Shown here: positions 1-7,006 of the stretch, piece after piece | Numbering within the stretch: position 1 is the stretch's first letter | Layout: every line of letters starts with the position of its first letter | DNA from: an uncultured Bacteroidales bacterium | Lineage (GTDB): Bacteria > Bacteroidota > Bacteroidia > Bacteroidales > P3 | Direction: 5' to 3' | Assembly: GCA_937886715.1 (NCBI GenBank) | Contig: CAKZZD010000002.1 | Span: forward strand, 99,659-163,658 | Length of the DNA stretch: 64,000 nucleotides | The notes under the pieces: generated by a model | The model's database searches: none | Told to the model about the DNA's origin: nothing | Seen by the model: only the letters and a program-made list of their open reading frames with translations | Made by a program: the position numbers and the translations under genes

Positions 1-1
1 G

Positions 2-193
2 GTGGGACAGTTGAAAGCTTGTGACATTCAGAACACTATCGATAAGTGGTCGGCAGAGCCGGGCGTGATGGCATGGAAAATGCCAGGCGCAGGTGGAGGT
101 GGTTACCTTGCCTGTGTCGTTGACGATGCAGATGCCTTCATTTCTCTTCATCCGGAGGCCATTAAGCTGACTATCAGGCGGCCTGGATTTTGA
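2..193 (+). CDS. GHMP-family sugar kinase, C-terminal fragment (cut by window edge)
   Basis: Only the last 63 or so residues are in the window; the true start lies upstream. The Gly-rich stretch PGAGGGGYLACVV matches the C-terminal glycine-rich motif (GAGGGGF) of GHMP kinases that phosphorylate sugars such as galactose, L-fucose or D-glycero-D-manno-heptose 7-phosphate. The next gene is a rhamnose/fucose-type mutarotase, which makes a deoxysugar or heptose kinase plausible, but the substrate cannot be read from this fragment. The GTG at its left end is only the first in-frame start codon in the window and should not be taken as the real start. Confidence 0.6.
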   Translation: MGQLKACDIQNTIDKWSAEPGVMAWKMPGAGGGGYLACVVDDADAFISLHPEAIKLTIRRPGF

Positions 194-203
194 TTCATAC
201 GGG

Positions 204-211
204 TATATTTG
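204..211 (+). promoter_or_regulatory. Candidate Bacteroidetes -7 box (TATATTTG)
   Basis: TATATTTG fits the Bacteroidetes -7 consensus TAnnTTTG and lies 13 bases before the ATG of the mutarotase gene. No convincing -33 TTTG at the usual distance was seen, and the kinase gene ends only 10 bases upstream, so read-through from that gene is equally possible. Confidence 0.3.
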
Positions 212-224
212 TAAAAGAAAAACC

Positions 225-548
225 ATGAAGCGTTACTGTCAGTATTTGCAGCTTGTCGACGACGAAGAAAAAATCTCCGAATATGTGTCTGCCCATACCC
301 ATGTGTGGCCGGAGGTCATCGAAGGCCAGCGTGAGGTCGGCATCCTGGATATGCAGATATACCGGCATGGCCGCAGTCTCTTCATGATCATGGACACTGT
401 CGACGGGTTCGACTTCGTCCGTGATATGGCCCGACTGGCCACCTTGCCCCGCCAGGCCGAATGGGAAGCCTATGTCAGCCAGTTTCAGGGCGCCAGCTCC
501 GCTGCTCGCAGCGACGAGAAATGGCATCTGATGGATCGTATTTTTTAA
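225..548 (+). CDS. L-rhamnose mutarotase family protein (RhaM/RhaU type)
   Basis: A 107-residue protein, the full length of the L-rhamnose mutarotase family (PF05336), a small ferredoxin-like fold that interconverts alpha and beta anomers of deoxy-hexoses. The signature YVSAHTHVWPEV (residues about 20-31), with the active-site His and Trp-Pro, and the central YRHGRSLFMIMD strand are present. The start at ATG 225 gives the typical MKRYCQYLQL beginning. It follows the GHMP kinase tail by 31 bp and is probably in the same unit, supplying the right anomer for kinase action. Family assignment is firm; whether the natural sugar is L-rhamnose, L-fucose or another cannot be decided. Confidence 0.85.
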   Translation: MKRYCQYLQLVDDEEKISEYVSAHTHVWPEVIEGQREVGILDMQIYRHGRSLFMIMDTVDGFDFVRDMARLATLPRQAEWEAYVSQFQGASSAARSDEKWHLMDRIF

Positions 549-851
549 TAATAGGTAGGGGATGGCTTTTCGACATTTTTTTGAGCCAGTGATATTAAAC
601 CTGAAACACAACATCTTGGATCCGCATAAGTTTGAAATAAAAAGAGATCCCGAAAAAGCCCTAAAATCCGAAAAAAAACGAAAAAATGAGAGGTGGCCAT
701 GCAGATGATAGGTGAATAGTTTCGTGAGCATCTAAAAAGCGCACTTTTAGAAGTGCTCCCAAACCTATTCATTGATTGCAATGAAAGGCTCAAATTCTTA
801 TCAAATCTCAGCAATGCTTCACCAGATGGACAGGAGGTCGGCAGGAGGTAG
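549..851. other. Non-coding spacer with repeat debris
   Basis: No convincing gene. The segment holds an A-rich stretch around 640-690, an imperfect hairpin near 750-770 (AGCGCACTT paired with AAGTGCT) and, from about 828, a series of short GTCGGCAGGAGG-type direct repeats that continues to about 877. The reading frames over it on either strand lack family features and are shadows. Confidence 0.5.
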
Positions 852-1226
852 GCAACAAGTCGGCAGGAGGTCGGCAGTGCGGGTAGTGGTGTCACGCAGA
901 TTTTCTATGACTATCTATCGTGTGTCAAAAAACAGCGTACCGGCCTTGCAAATGATTATGATAAAGTGGATTTTCAGGTAGGCGATGTTTTTGAGCTTGG
1001 ATTCTGCTTAACTACGAGTGCTGCCCCTACGTGGGGTGATGACACATCTGTCAGCCTGTATCGTATTACCCCACTTGATGTGGCAAATACCAAGGCAAGA
1101 GCGATGTATTGGGTGAATAACAATACTGAATTTCAAGTAACTTTTCTTCAAGATGCACGATTCCGTATAGCGTCCATAAATGATAGAGAAGGAGGAAAGA
1201 AAGAGATCATAATGGAAGAAATATAA
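852..1226 (+). pseudogene. Orphan 3' gene fragment of unknown family
   Basis: One frame is open from 852 to a TAA at 1224-1226 and contains a protein-like stretch (for example GVTQIFYDYLSCVKKQ, GDVFELGFCLTT and YWVNNNTEFQVTFLQDARF) of about 115 residues. The only in-frame start is a weak GTG at 966, in the middle of the protein-like part, and upstream the frame runs into low-complexity GTCGGCAGGAGG repeats. It therefore looks like the C-terminal remnant of a larger gene whose 5' half was lost. I do not recognise the family. It sits directly ahead of an rmlA stub, so the whole 0.8-1.4 kb stretch is gene debris. Confidence 0.35.
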
Positions 1227-1252
1227 CAAACGCCTTCTGGCACTTACATGTA

Positions 1253-1372
1253 GCCGGAGGCTCCGGCACGCGGCTATACCCGATTACCAAGGGTGTAAGC
1301 AAACAGTTGTTGCCCATCTATGACAAGCCGATGGTGTATTACCCCATCAGTGCGCTGATGCTGGCAGAATAA
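1253..1372 (+). pseudogene. Truncated rmlA/rfbA (glucose-1-phosphate thymidylyltransferase) stub
   Basis: Thirty-nine codons in one frame read as the conserved N-terminus of RmlA: AGGSGTRLYPITKGVSKQLL, with the nucleotide-binding GGSGTRLxP loop, then PIYDKPMVYYPIS, ending at a TAA at 1370-1372. The family normally has about 290 residues, so over 85% is missing, and the first few codons before the Gly loop are also absent. Immediately downstream comes a leader sequence shared with two other loci in the window. This is a broken end left by recombination between polysaccharide gene clusters, not a functional enzyme. Confidence 0.85.
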
Positions 1373-1395
1373 ACGAAATAAACAATAACGATTAT
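1373..1395 (+). repeat. Leader tail repeat (ACGAAATAAACAATAACGAT), copy 1
   Basis: ACGAAATAAACAATAACGAT directly precedes the ATG of the fnlA-like gene. The same 20-mer, with at most one change, precedes the wecB stub (8770-8789) and the legB-like gene (10282-10301). In those two cases it is the last part of a longer hairpin-containing leader; here only this tail remains and the rmlA stub lies where the hairpin would be. Confidence 0.75.
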
Positions 1396-2490
1396 ATGAG
1401 CATTTTTAAAGACAAGGTATTATTGATAACAGGTGGCACTGGCTCTTTCGGCAATGCAGTGCTCAACCGTTTCCTGCGCACTGACATCGGCGAGATCCGT
1501 ATCTTCTCGCGCGACGAGAAGAAGCAGGACGATATGCGCCATGACTTTCAGGCACGGATGCCGGAGGTGGCAAACAAGATCAAGTTCTACATCGGTGACG
1601 TGCGCAACAAGAGCACGCTGAAATATGCGATGAAGGGCGTGGACTACGTCTTCCACGCCGCTGCGCTCAAGCAGGTGCCTTCGTGTGAGTTCTTCCCGAT
1701 GGAGGCGGTCAAGACCAACGTCATCGGCACGGACAATACGCTCGATGCCGCTATTGATGCAGGCGTCAAGTGCGTCATCTGCCTCTCCACCGACAAGGCC
1801 GCCTACCCCATCAACGCGATGGGCATCACCAAGGCCATCGAAGAGAAGGTGGCCATCGCCAAAAGTCGCTACAGTGGCGATACGAAGATCTGCTGCACCC
1901 GCTACGGCAATGTGATGTGCTCGCGTGGCAGTGTCATTCCTCTCTGGATCGACCAGATCCGCAAGGGCAACCCCATCACGCTCACGGAGCCGAAGATGAC
2001 GCGCTTCATCATGAGCCTCGAAGAGGCCGTCGACCTGGTGCTCTTCGCCTTCGAGAACGGAGAGAATGGCGACATCCTCGTGCAGAAGGCACCGGCCTGC
2101 ACCATCCAGACGCAAGCCGAGGCAGTGTGTGAACTGTTTGGTGGACAGTCGAAGTACGCCGGTAACGGCGATGCTTCAATTGTTGCAAAACAACTGAAAG
2201 AGGACATCAAGGTCATCGGCATCCGCCACGGCGAGAAGATGTACGAGACGCTCCTCACCAAGGAAGAGGCAGCCAAGGCGGTGGATATGGGCAACTTCTA
2301 CCGCGTGCCGGCCGACAACCGCGACCTCAACTACGACAAGTACTTCAAGGAGGGTGACGCCAAGCGCGCCACCATCGAGGAATTCAACTCAGACAACACC
2401 CGCCGGCTGAACCTCGAGGAGACCAAGGAGAAGATTGCCTCGCTGGAGTATATCCAGAACGAATTGGCTGGAATTCCTAACTTGGTGTAA
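1396..2490 (+). CDS. fnlA: UDP-N-acetylglucosamine 4,6-dehydratase (5-epimerizing), FnlA/CapE/WbjB type
   Basis: First enzyme of the UDP-N-acetyl-L-fucosamine branch: it removes water across C4-C6 of UDP-GlcNAc and inverts C5. The 364-residue length is close to that of the family. The N-terminal Rossmann motif TGGTGSFG (residues 12-19) binds the nicotinamide cofactor; VFHAAALKQVPSCEF and LSTDKAAYPINAMGITK match the FlaA1/CapE core, in which the usual SDR Tyr is replaced. The start follows the ACGAAATAAACAATAACGAT leader. The next pathway genes, capF and capG homologues, follow in order, which supports the FnlA rather than the PseB role. A GxxExxY gene is inserted between this gene and capF. 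Confidence 0.9.
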   Translation: MSIFKDKVLLITGGTGSFGNAVLNRFLRTDIGEIRIFSRDEKKQDDMRHDFQARMPEVANKIKFYIGDVRNKSTLKYAMKGVDYVFHAAALKQVPSCEFFPMEAVKTNVIGTDNTLDAAIDAGVKCVICLSTDKAAYPINAMGITKAIEEKVAIAKSRYSGDTKICCTRYGNVMCSRGSVIPLWIDQIRKGNPITLTEPKMTRFIMSLEEAVDLVLFAFENGENGDILVQKAPACTIQTQAEAVCELFGGQSKYAGNGDASIVAKQLKEDIKVIGIRHGEKMYETLLTKEEAAKAVDMGNFYRVPADNRDLNYDKYFKEGDAKRATIEEFNSDNTRRLNLEETKEKIASLEYIQNELAGIPNLV

Positions 2491-2495
2491 TGCAT

Positions 2496-2925
2496 AACAT
2501 CTAAAAACACGGAAAATACGAATAAGGATGGCCTTGCTTTATCCTGAGGAGTCATATAAGATAAATGGAGCCATTTTTGAGGTTCATAAGGAACTTGGGC
2601 CAGGCCTTTTGGAGAAGGTCTATCAAGAAGCCCTCGAAAAAGAACTAAGAAGTCAGGGCATTCCTTTTGAGCGTGAGAAAAGCTTCACCATTGTGTATAA
2701 AGGCGAAGCTCTTGAACAGAAGTACATCGCAGACTTTGTAATTTACGACAAGATAGTCGTAGAATTGAAAGCCGTTGATGAACTTCTTCCGGTTCACACA
2801 GCCCAAGTCATCAATTATCTTGCTATCACAGGGTATCGACTTGGTCTGTTGGTGAACTTCAACGCTCGACAAGTAAAACCCGAACGAATAGTTCGGTATT
2901 AGTGTTTTTAGTTTTTTTCGATGTT
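2496..2925. mobile_element. Inverted-repeat unit carrying a GxxExxY gene
   Basis: The GxxExxY gene at 2528-2902 is bracketed by arms that are inverted copies of each other: AACATCTAAAAACACGG begins at 2496 and TTTTTAGTTTTTTTCGATGT ends at 2924, with a final T at 2925. The same outer ends (AACATC...GATGTT) delimit short gene-less elements at 3353-3408 and 4880-4939. The simplest reading is one family of palindromic elements, of which this copy carries a gene and the others are miniature derivatives. It lies between fnlA and capF, two genes normally adjacent, which supports insertion. Mobility is inferred, not shown. Confidence 0.6.
2528..2902 (+). CDS. GxxExxY family protein (PD-(D/E)xK-like)
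   Basis: A 124-residue protein with the family-naming motif in GPGLLEKVYQEAL (G-x-x-E-x-x-Y, residues about 25-37) and a nuclease-like core ADFVIYDKIVVELKAV, where Asp and the E-x-K pair resemble PD-(D/E)xK active sites (PF13366). The ending GLLVNFNARQVKPERIVRY is typical. The biochemical role of the family is not established. The gene sits between the arms of an inverted-repeat element inside the FucNAc operon and is probably cargo rather than a pathway gene. A second family member is at 61114-61485, also flanked by repeats. Confidence 0.88.
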   Translation: MALLYPEESYKINGAIFEVHKELGPGLLEKVYQEALEKELRSQGIPFEREKSFTIVYKGEALEQKYIADFVIYDKIVVELKAVDELLPVHTAQVINYLAITGYRLGLLVNFNARQVKPERIVRY

Positions 2926-2939
2926 AAACTAAGAATAAG

Positions 2940-4760
2940 ATGAAAATATTGGTAACAGGAGCAAAGGGTTTTGTGGGCAAAAACCTCTGCTGGGCGCTGA
3001 AGAATATCAAGGACGGCAAAGACCGCCGTTTCCCCGAACTGAAGATTGATGAAATCTACGAGTATGACATAGACACCGACCCTTCCTTGTTGGATGAATA
3101 CTGCCAAAAGACAGATTTTGTGTTCAACTTAGCTGGGGTGAACAGACCTAAGGATACTTCGGAGTTCATGCAGGGCAACTTCGGGTTCGCGAGTACGCTG
3201 CTGGATACGTTGAAGAAGCACGGCAACCGCTGTCCCGTGATGCTCTCCAGTAGTCAGCAGGCCTCACTCACAGGCCGCTTCGGAAACAGCGAATATGGCC
3301 GGAGCAAGAAAGCCGGAGAGGATCTTTTCCTCGACTACGAACGCGATTTTTTAACATCTAAAGACACGGAAGACACGAAGATTAGTGTTTTTAGTGATTT
3401 TCGATGTGAAAGACAAAAACCTCGTGTGCTCATATACCGCTTCCCGAATCTCTTTGGCAAGTGGTGCAGACCTAATTATAATAGTGCTGTGGCCACGTTC
3501 TGCAATGCGGTGGCCAATGACCTGCCCTATACCGTAAATGATCCCAGCGTTGAACTGGAATTGCTGTACATCGACGACCTCGTGGACGAGATGATTGCGG
3601 GGCTGATGGGGAAGGAACACAGATGCGAGTTTGATGGTCTCGAAGTGATTCCAACATCGAAATACACGGAAGGCACGGATAAAGATTTCTCAAATTCTCA
3701 AATTCTTGATAGAAAACAAGGACGATATTGTTACGTTCCCGTAACCCACAAAGCAACGCTGGGTGAGATCGTTGAATTATTGAAGAATTTCGCTGAGCAG
3801 CCTAAGACGCTGATGATTCCGGAGATTCCTGCGGGGAGTTTTGCGAAGAAGTTATACAGCACGTATCTGAGTTATCTCCCCAAGGACAAGGCTGCCTTCC
3901 CGCTCAAGATGAACGTAGACGACCGCGGCTCGTTTACTGAGCTGGTGCACACGCACAACGCAGGGCAGGTGAGCATCAACATCAGCAAGCCCGGCATCAC
4001 CAAGGGCCAGCACTGGCACAACACCAAGTGGGAACAGTTCATCGTGGTCAAGGGCCACGGCCTTATCCAGCAGCGCAACCTAAGCCTCCTCCCAACCTCC
4101 CCCTCAAGGGGAGGAGAAGATCCCACCCAATCCTCCCTTCAAGGGAGGACTCAAGCCTCCATCCTTGAGGGGGAAGTTCAGTGGGGGGCTTGGAATACTG
4201 CAGATCCGACATTGTATGTAGAACTGAAGGAGAAAGCCGAAAGTATGAGAAAGAATCCTACCGAGGCGGAATCAGCTATGTGGGAGATGCTGAAAGGTAA
4301 GAACCTTGATGCAAAATTCCGTAGACAACATATCATAGGAGACTATATTGTGGATTTCGTATGTCTGGATAAGCAGTTAGTGGTAGAGATAGATGGAGGT
4401 TATCATAATGATCCTGTACAAGTGGAATATGACAGACAAAGAACGAATTTCCTTCAATCTAAGGGTTTTGGTGTTCTTCGCTTCAAAAATGAGGAAGTAA
4501 TTGGTAATACCGACGAGGTTCTTGGTATCATACGCAATGCGCTAGCCCATCTCTCCACCCCTGAGGGGGGAGTCGGAGGGGGGCTTGGGACTGTTTTGAA
4601 TTGGTTTGTCGACGGCGACCACATCCAGGCCGTCCACATGCTTCCCGGATATACGCACAACATTATCAATCTGTCAGAGACGGAAGATTTGGTTACAGTA
4701 ATGTACTGCAACGAAGTGTTTGACGCTTCGCGACCAGACACATTCTTTGAGAAGGTCTGA
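2940..4760 (+). CDS. fnlB: CapF/FnlB/WbjC-type reductase with three in-frame insertions, one a DUF559 domain
   Basis: Second step to UDP-L-FucNAc: an SDR reductase domain fused to a C-terminal cupin. The Rossmann motif TGAKGFVGKN (residues 6-15), NLFGKWCRPNYNSAVATFC and the cupin segments KGQHWHNTKWEQF and HMLPGYTHNIINLS are clear. The family has about 370 residues; this ORF has 606. The excess lies in three places: about residues 138-158 (a palindromic element at 3353-3408), about 239-258 (half of the same element near 3653) and about 381-551 (a DUF559 endonuclease-like cassette splitting the cupin). All keep the frame. A 50-bp duplication of the 3' end follows the stop. Whether the chimera folds and works is unknown. 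Confidence 0.8.
   Translation: MKILVTGAKGFVGKNLCWALKNIKDGKDRRFPELKIDEIYEYDIDTDPSLLDEYCQKTDFVFNLAGVNRPKDTSEFMQGNFGFASTLLDTLKKHGNRCPVMLSSSQQASLTGRFGNSEYGRSKKAGEDLFLDYERDFLTSKDTEDTKISVFSDFRCERQKPRVLIYRFPNLFGKWCRPNYNSAVATFCNAVANDLPYTVNDPSVELELLYIDDLVDEMIAGLMGKEHRCEFDGLEVIPTSKYTEGTDKDFSNSQILDRKQGRYCYVPVTHKATLGEIVELLKNFAEQPKTLMIPEIPAGSFAKKLYSTYLSYLPKDKAAFPLKMNVDDRGSFTELVHTHNAGQVSINISKPGITKGQHWHNTKWEQFIVVKGHGLIQQRNLSLLPTSPSRGGEDPTQSSLQGRTQASILEGEVQWGAWNTADPTLYVELKEKAESMRKNPTEAESAMWEMLKGKNLDAKFRRQHIIGDYIVDFVCLDKQLVVEIDGGYHNDPVQVEYDRQRTNFLQSKGFGVLRFKNEEVIGNTDEVLGIIRNALAHLSTPEGGVGGGLGTVLNWFVDGDHIQAVHMLPGYTHNIINLSETEDLVTVMYCNEVFDASRPDTFFEKV
3353..3408. repeat. Palindromic AACATC/GATGTK element inside capF
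   Basis: A 56-bp element starting AACATCTAAAGACACGGAAG and ending TTTTTAGTGATTTTCGATGT. The two ends are inverted copies. Together with a few flanking bases it adds about 21 codons in frame to capF (residues about 138-158), just before the conserved RFPNLFGKW segment. It belongs to the same family as the arms at 2496/2925 and the element at 4880-4939. Confidence 0.7.
3653..3717. repeat. Partial AACATC element inside capF
   Basis: AACATCGAAATACACGGAAG at 3653 resembles the left arm of the palindromic family; no matching GATGTT right arm follows. It coincides with about 20 extra residues in CapF just before the conserved RYCYVPVTHKATLGEIVELL block, so it is probably a decayed or half element. 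Assignment is weaker than for the complete copies. Confidence 0.4.
4081..4590. mobile_element. DUF559 endonuclease-like cassette with GGGGAGG palindromes, inserted in capF
   Basis: Between the two halves of the CapF cupin lies a segment coding for a Vsr-like DUF559 domain: RKNPTEAESAMWEMLKGKNL, FRRQHIIGDYIVDFVC and LVVEIDGGYH (acidic residues of the nuclease-like core). On its left are palindromes CCTCCCCCTCAAGGGGAGG (4096-4114) and TCCTCCCTTCAAGGGAGGA (4131-4149); on its right are related CCACCCCTGAGGGGGG and GGAGGGGGGCTTGG sequences (about 4555-4586). The CapF frame runs through all of it. DUF559 genes with such G-rich flanks are common stand-alone genes in Bacteroidetes; here one has become an internal domain. 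Confidence 0.75.
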
Positions 4761-4870
4761 GTATTCTGCTCGGCACTCTCGTTCGGCCTCGATGTCGAAA
4801 AGGCCACTGGTCTTTTCTTCATGTACTGCAACGAAGTGTTTGACGCTTCGCGACCAGACACATTCTTTGA
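4701..4870 (+). repeat. 50-bp direct duplication of the capF 3' end
   Basis: The block starting ATGTACTGCAACGAAGTGTT at 4701-4750 is repeated exactly at 4821-4870, 120 bp later. The first copy ends the capF frame as FFEKV-stop, the second reads FFESV-stop. The 70 bp between them (4751-4820) is unlike capF. It looks like a duplication made by insertion or by recombination with a second capF allele. Confidence 0.8.
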
Positions 4871-4879
4871 ATCTGTATA

Positions 4880-4939
4880 AACATCTAAAGTCTCGAAAGC
4901 AACGAATTGCTATTAGTATTTTTAGTTTTTTTCGATGTT
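4880..4939. repeat. Palindromic AACATC/GATGTT element between capF and capG
   Basis: A 60-bp gene-less element starting AACATCTAAAGTCTCGAAAG and ending TTTTAGTTTTTTTCGATGTT, with inverted ends and an inner palindrome CAACGAATTGC. It lies in the capF-capG spacer, 15 bp before the capG start. The right arm is nearly identical to the one behind the GxxExxY gene (2901-2925). Its hairpin potential could also affect transcript stability. Confidence 0.7.
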
Positions 4940-4954
4940 AAAAAGAATAATGAT

Positions 4955-6121
4955 ATGAATATTAAGCATTTCAAGAATAACGGGAAGCTGAAGCTTCTCA
5001 TCATCGTGGGCACCCGCCCCGAGATCATCCGCCTGGCTGCCGTCATCAACAAATGCCGGGAGTACTTCGACTGCCTCCTGGCCCACACCGGCCAGAACTA
5101 CGACTACAACCTCAACGGCGTCTTCTTCAAGGACCTGAAACTCGCTGACCCCGACGTCTATATGGAGGCTGTGGGCAAGGACCTCGGCGAAACGATGGGC
5201 AACATCATCGCCAAGTCGTACCAGCTGATGGTGGAGGTGCAGCCCGATGCCGTGCTGGTGCTGGGCGACACCAACAGTTGCCTTTCTGTGATCGGCGCCA
5301 AGCGCCTGCACATCCCCATCTTCCACATGGAGGCAGGCAACCGTTGCAAGGACGAGTGCCTGCCCGAGGAGACCAATCGCCGTATCGTGGACATCATCTC
5401 CGATGTGAACATGGCCTACAGCGAGCATGCGCGTCGTTATCTGGCTGACTGCGGTCTGCCCAAGGAGCGAACCTACGTGACCGGCAGCCCGATGGCTGAG
5501 GTTTTACATCAAAACCTTGAAGAGATTAGAACATCGAAAATACACGAAAAACTCGGATTAGAAAAAGGGAAGTATATTCTGTTGAGTGCACACAGAGAAG
5601 AGAACATCGACACGGAGAAGAACTTTAGGAGTCTCTTCACTGCTATTAATAAGATGGCGGAGAAGTACGACATGCCGATCCTTTACAGCTGCCACCCGCG
5701 CAGTCGCAAGCGCCTGGAGCAGTCTGGATTTAAACTCGACCCCCGCGTCATCCAGCACGAGCCTCTCGGCTTCCACGACTACAACTGCCTTCAGATGAAC
5801 GCTTTTGCTGTTGTGAGCGATAGTGGCACACTGCCCGAGGAGAGCAGTTTCTTCACCAGTATCGGCCATCCCTTCCCTGCAGTTTGCATCCGCACCTCGA
5901 CCGAGCGCCCCGAAGCCCTCGACAAAGGCTGCTTCGTCCTCAGCGGCATCGATACTAAAGGTTTGCTACAGAGCGTCGATGTGGCTGTGGAGCTTATCAG
6001 GGACGGCCATCCCGGCATCCCCGTGCCCGATTATGTCGACGAGAACGTCTCCACCAAAGTCGTCCGCATCATCCAGAGCTATGTGGGCGTAGTGAACAAG
6101 ATGGTTTGGAGAAAGTTTTGA
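4955..6121 (+). CDS. fnlC: UDP-N-acetyl-L-talosamine/FucNAc-type 2-epimerase, FnlC/CapG/WbjD
   Basis: Third step of the UDP-L-FucNAc pathway, a non-hydrolysing C2 epimerase of the WecB family. Start chosen at ATG 4955 (388 residues), because upstream codons are translated repeat element. Signature segments: IIVGTRPEIIRL near the start, HTGQNYDYNLNGVFF, VLGDTNSCLSVIGAKR, HMEAGNRCKDECLPEE and the C-terminal SDSGTLPEESSF, all typical of CapG/WbjD rather than housekeeping WecB. It follows capF and completes a functional set in order fnlA-fnlB-fnlC, so the strain probably makes L-FucNAc or its epimer for a capsule or O-antigen. Confidence 0.9.
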   Translation: MNIKHFKNNGKLKLLIIVGTRPEIIRLAAVINKCREYFDCLLAHTGQNYDYNLNGVFFKDLKLADPDVYMEAVGKDLGETMGNIIAKSYQLMVEVQPDAVLVLGDTNSCLSVIGAKRLHIPIFHMEAGNRCKDECLPEETNRRIVDIISDVNMAYSEHARRYLADCGLPKERTYVTGSPMAEVLHQNLEEIRTSKIHEKLGLEKGKYILLSAHREENIDTEKNFRSLFTAINKMAEKYDMPILYSCHPRSRKRLEQSGFKLDPRVIQHEPLGFHDYNCLQMNAFAVVSDSGTLPEESSFFTSIGHPFPAVCIRTSTERPEALDKGCFVLSGIDTKGLLQSVDVAVELIRDGHPGIPVPDYVDENVSTKVVRIIQSYVGVVNKMVWRKF

Positions 6122-6132
6122 CTAGATACCTA

Positions 6133-6993
6133 ATGAAACGCATAGCTTTCCTATCCACCATATTATTGCTGCTGTCCGCTTGCGGCAAGGACAGAATCAC
6201 ATACCTGACTCCGGTCCGCATCTCAGTCGAGGGCTTTGTCATCTCGGTCGAAGATGAACTGCCGCAGAGCAAGGACACATCCCTGTCGCAGTATCAGGCT
6301 GCCAAGGCCGTCACCCTTGCCCTCTTCAACGCCGACGGCATGCTGCGCTACTGCAGCACACAGCTGCGCTCTGATTCTGTAGGCTATACCACCTTCGGCC
6401 AGTTCGACTTCGCCCTGCCTATGGGCAGCTACACGATGGAAGTATTCGCCTACGGCAGCGATTCGGCTCTGATGGTCAACGGACGGACAGAGGCGGCCTA
6501 TACAGCCGACAAGGTGCGTGAGACCTTCGTTGCCACCCGTCCGCTGGACATCACCAGCACCGACCCCGTGACCGTTAACGCCACCCTCAGCCGCATCACC
6601 AGCAACCTGCAGGTCATCTCGACCGACAACCGCACATCCAATGCCGATGCCGTGCGCCTGACCTACTCCGCCTGCGGCAAAAGCTTCAATCCCATTACAG
6701 GTCTGGCCACAGTTAACGGCGGCATCGTCAACACAGTCTACCTCACTTACCCGGCAGGACAGCCCGCCAAAATCAACAGCTACAGTTTCCTTAATGCTGA
6801 CCAGCAGTTCGTGGACATCGGCATTGATGTACTCGACACGGCAGGAGGTGTCCTTACTCACAAGGAGGTCATCAACGTACCTCTGCGCCGCAACGCCCGC
6901 ACCGTCCTGCAGGGCCAGCTTTTCACCACCGGGACCTCATCGTCGTTTATGCTCGACACCGACTACGACACCGTTATATATGTGAATTTCTGA
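6133..6993 (+). CDS. Lipoprotein, fimbrillin-associated/Mfa2-like family
   Basis: A 286-residue secreted lipoprotein: MKRIAFLSTILLLLSACGKD has a Lys/Arg start, a hydrophobic core and a lipobox LSAC, so the Cys at about position 17 should be lipidated. ATG 6133 was chosen over an in-frame start at 6106 because it begins the signal peptide. The body is beta-rich with FDFALPMGSYTMEVFAYG, ATLSRITSNLQV and a tail NVPLRRNARTVLQGQLF, a layout seen in FimB/Mfa2-like and related fimbrial anchor families of Bacteroidales. The next gene is a paralogue with the same architecture. Surface attachment is likely; the exact family is inferred from layout only. Confidence 0.6.
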   Translation: MKRIAFLSTILLLLSACGKDRITYLTPVRISVEGFVISVEDELPQSKDTSLSQYQAAKAVTLALFNADGMLRYCSTQLRSDSVGYTTFGQFDFALPMGSYTMEVFAYGSDSALMVNGRTEAAYTADKVRETFVATRPLDITSTDPVTVNATLSRITSNLQVISTDNRTSNADAVRLTYSACGKSFNPITGLATVNGGIVNTVYLTYPAGQPAKINSYSFLNADQQFVDIGIDVLDTAGGVLTHKEVINVPLRRNARTVLQGQLFTTGTSSSFMLDTDYDTVIYVNF

Positions 6994-7006
6994 AAAATAA
7001 ACCAGT

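Noticed and set aside
195..731. 178-codon minus-strand frame over the mutarotase gene
   Set aside because: Opposes a well-supported mutarotase and shows no recognisable domain or sensible start.
1420..2115. 231-codon minus-strand frame opposite fnlA
   Set aside because: Mirror frame of a clearly coding gene; Arg/Leu/His/Val-rich composition and no family motif.
4454..4861. 135-codon minus-strand frame across the capF end duplication
   Set aside because: Its apparent internal repeat comes only from the 50-bp DNA duplication; no family features.
5526..5556. AACATCGAAAATACACGAAA inside capG as a further palindromic-element copy
   Set aside because: The CapG protein has no extra length at this point and no right arm is present; the resemblance is probably chance or gene-native sequence.
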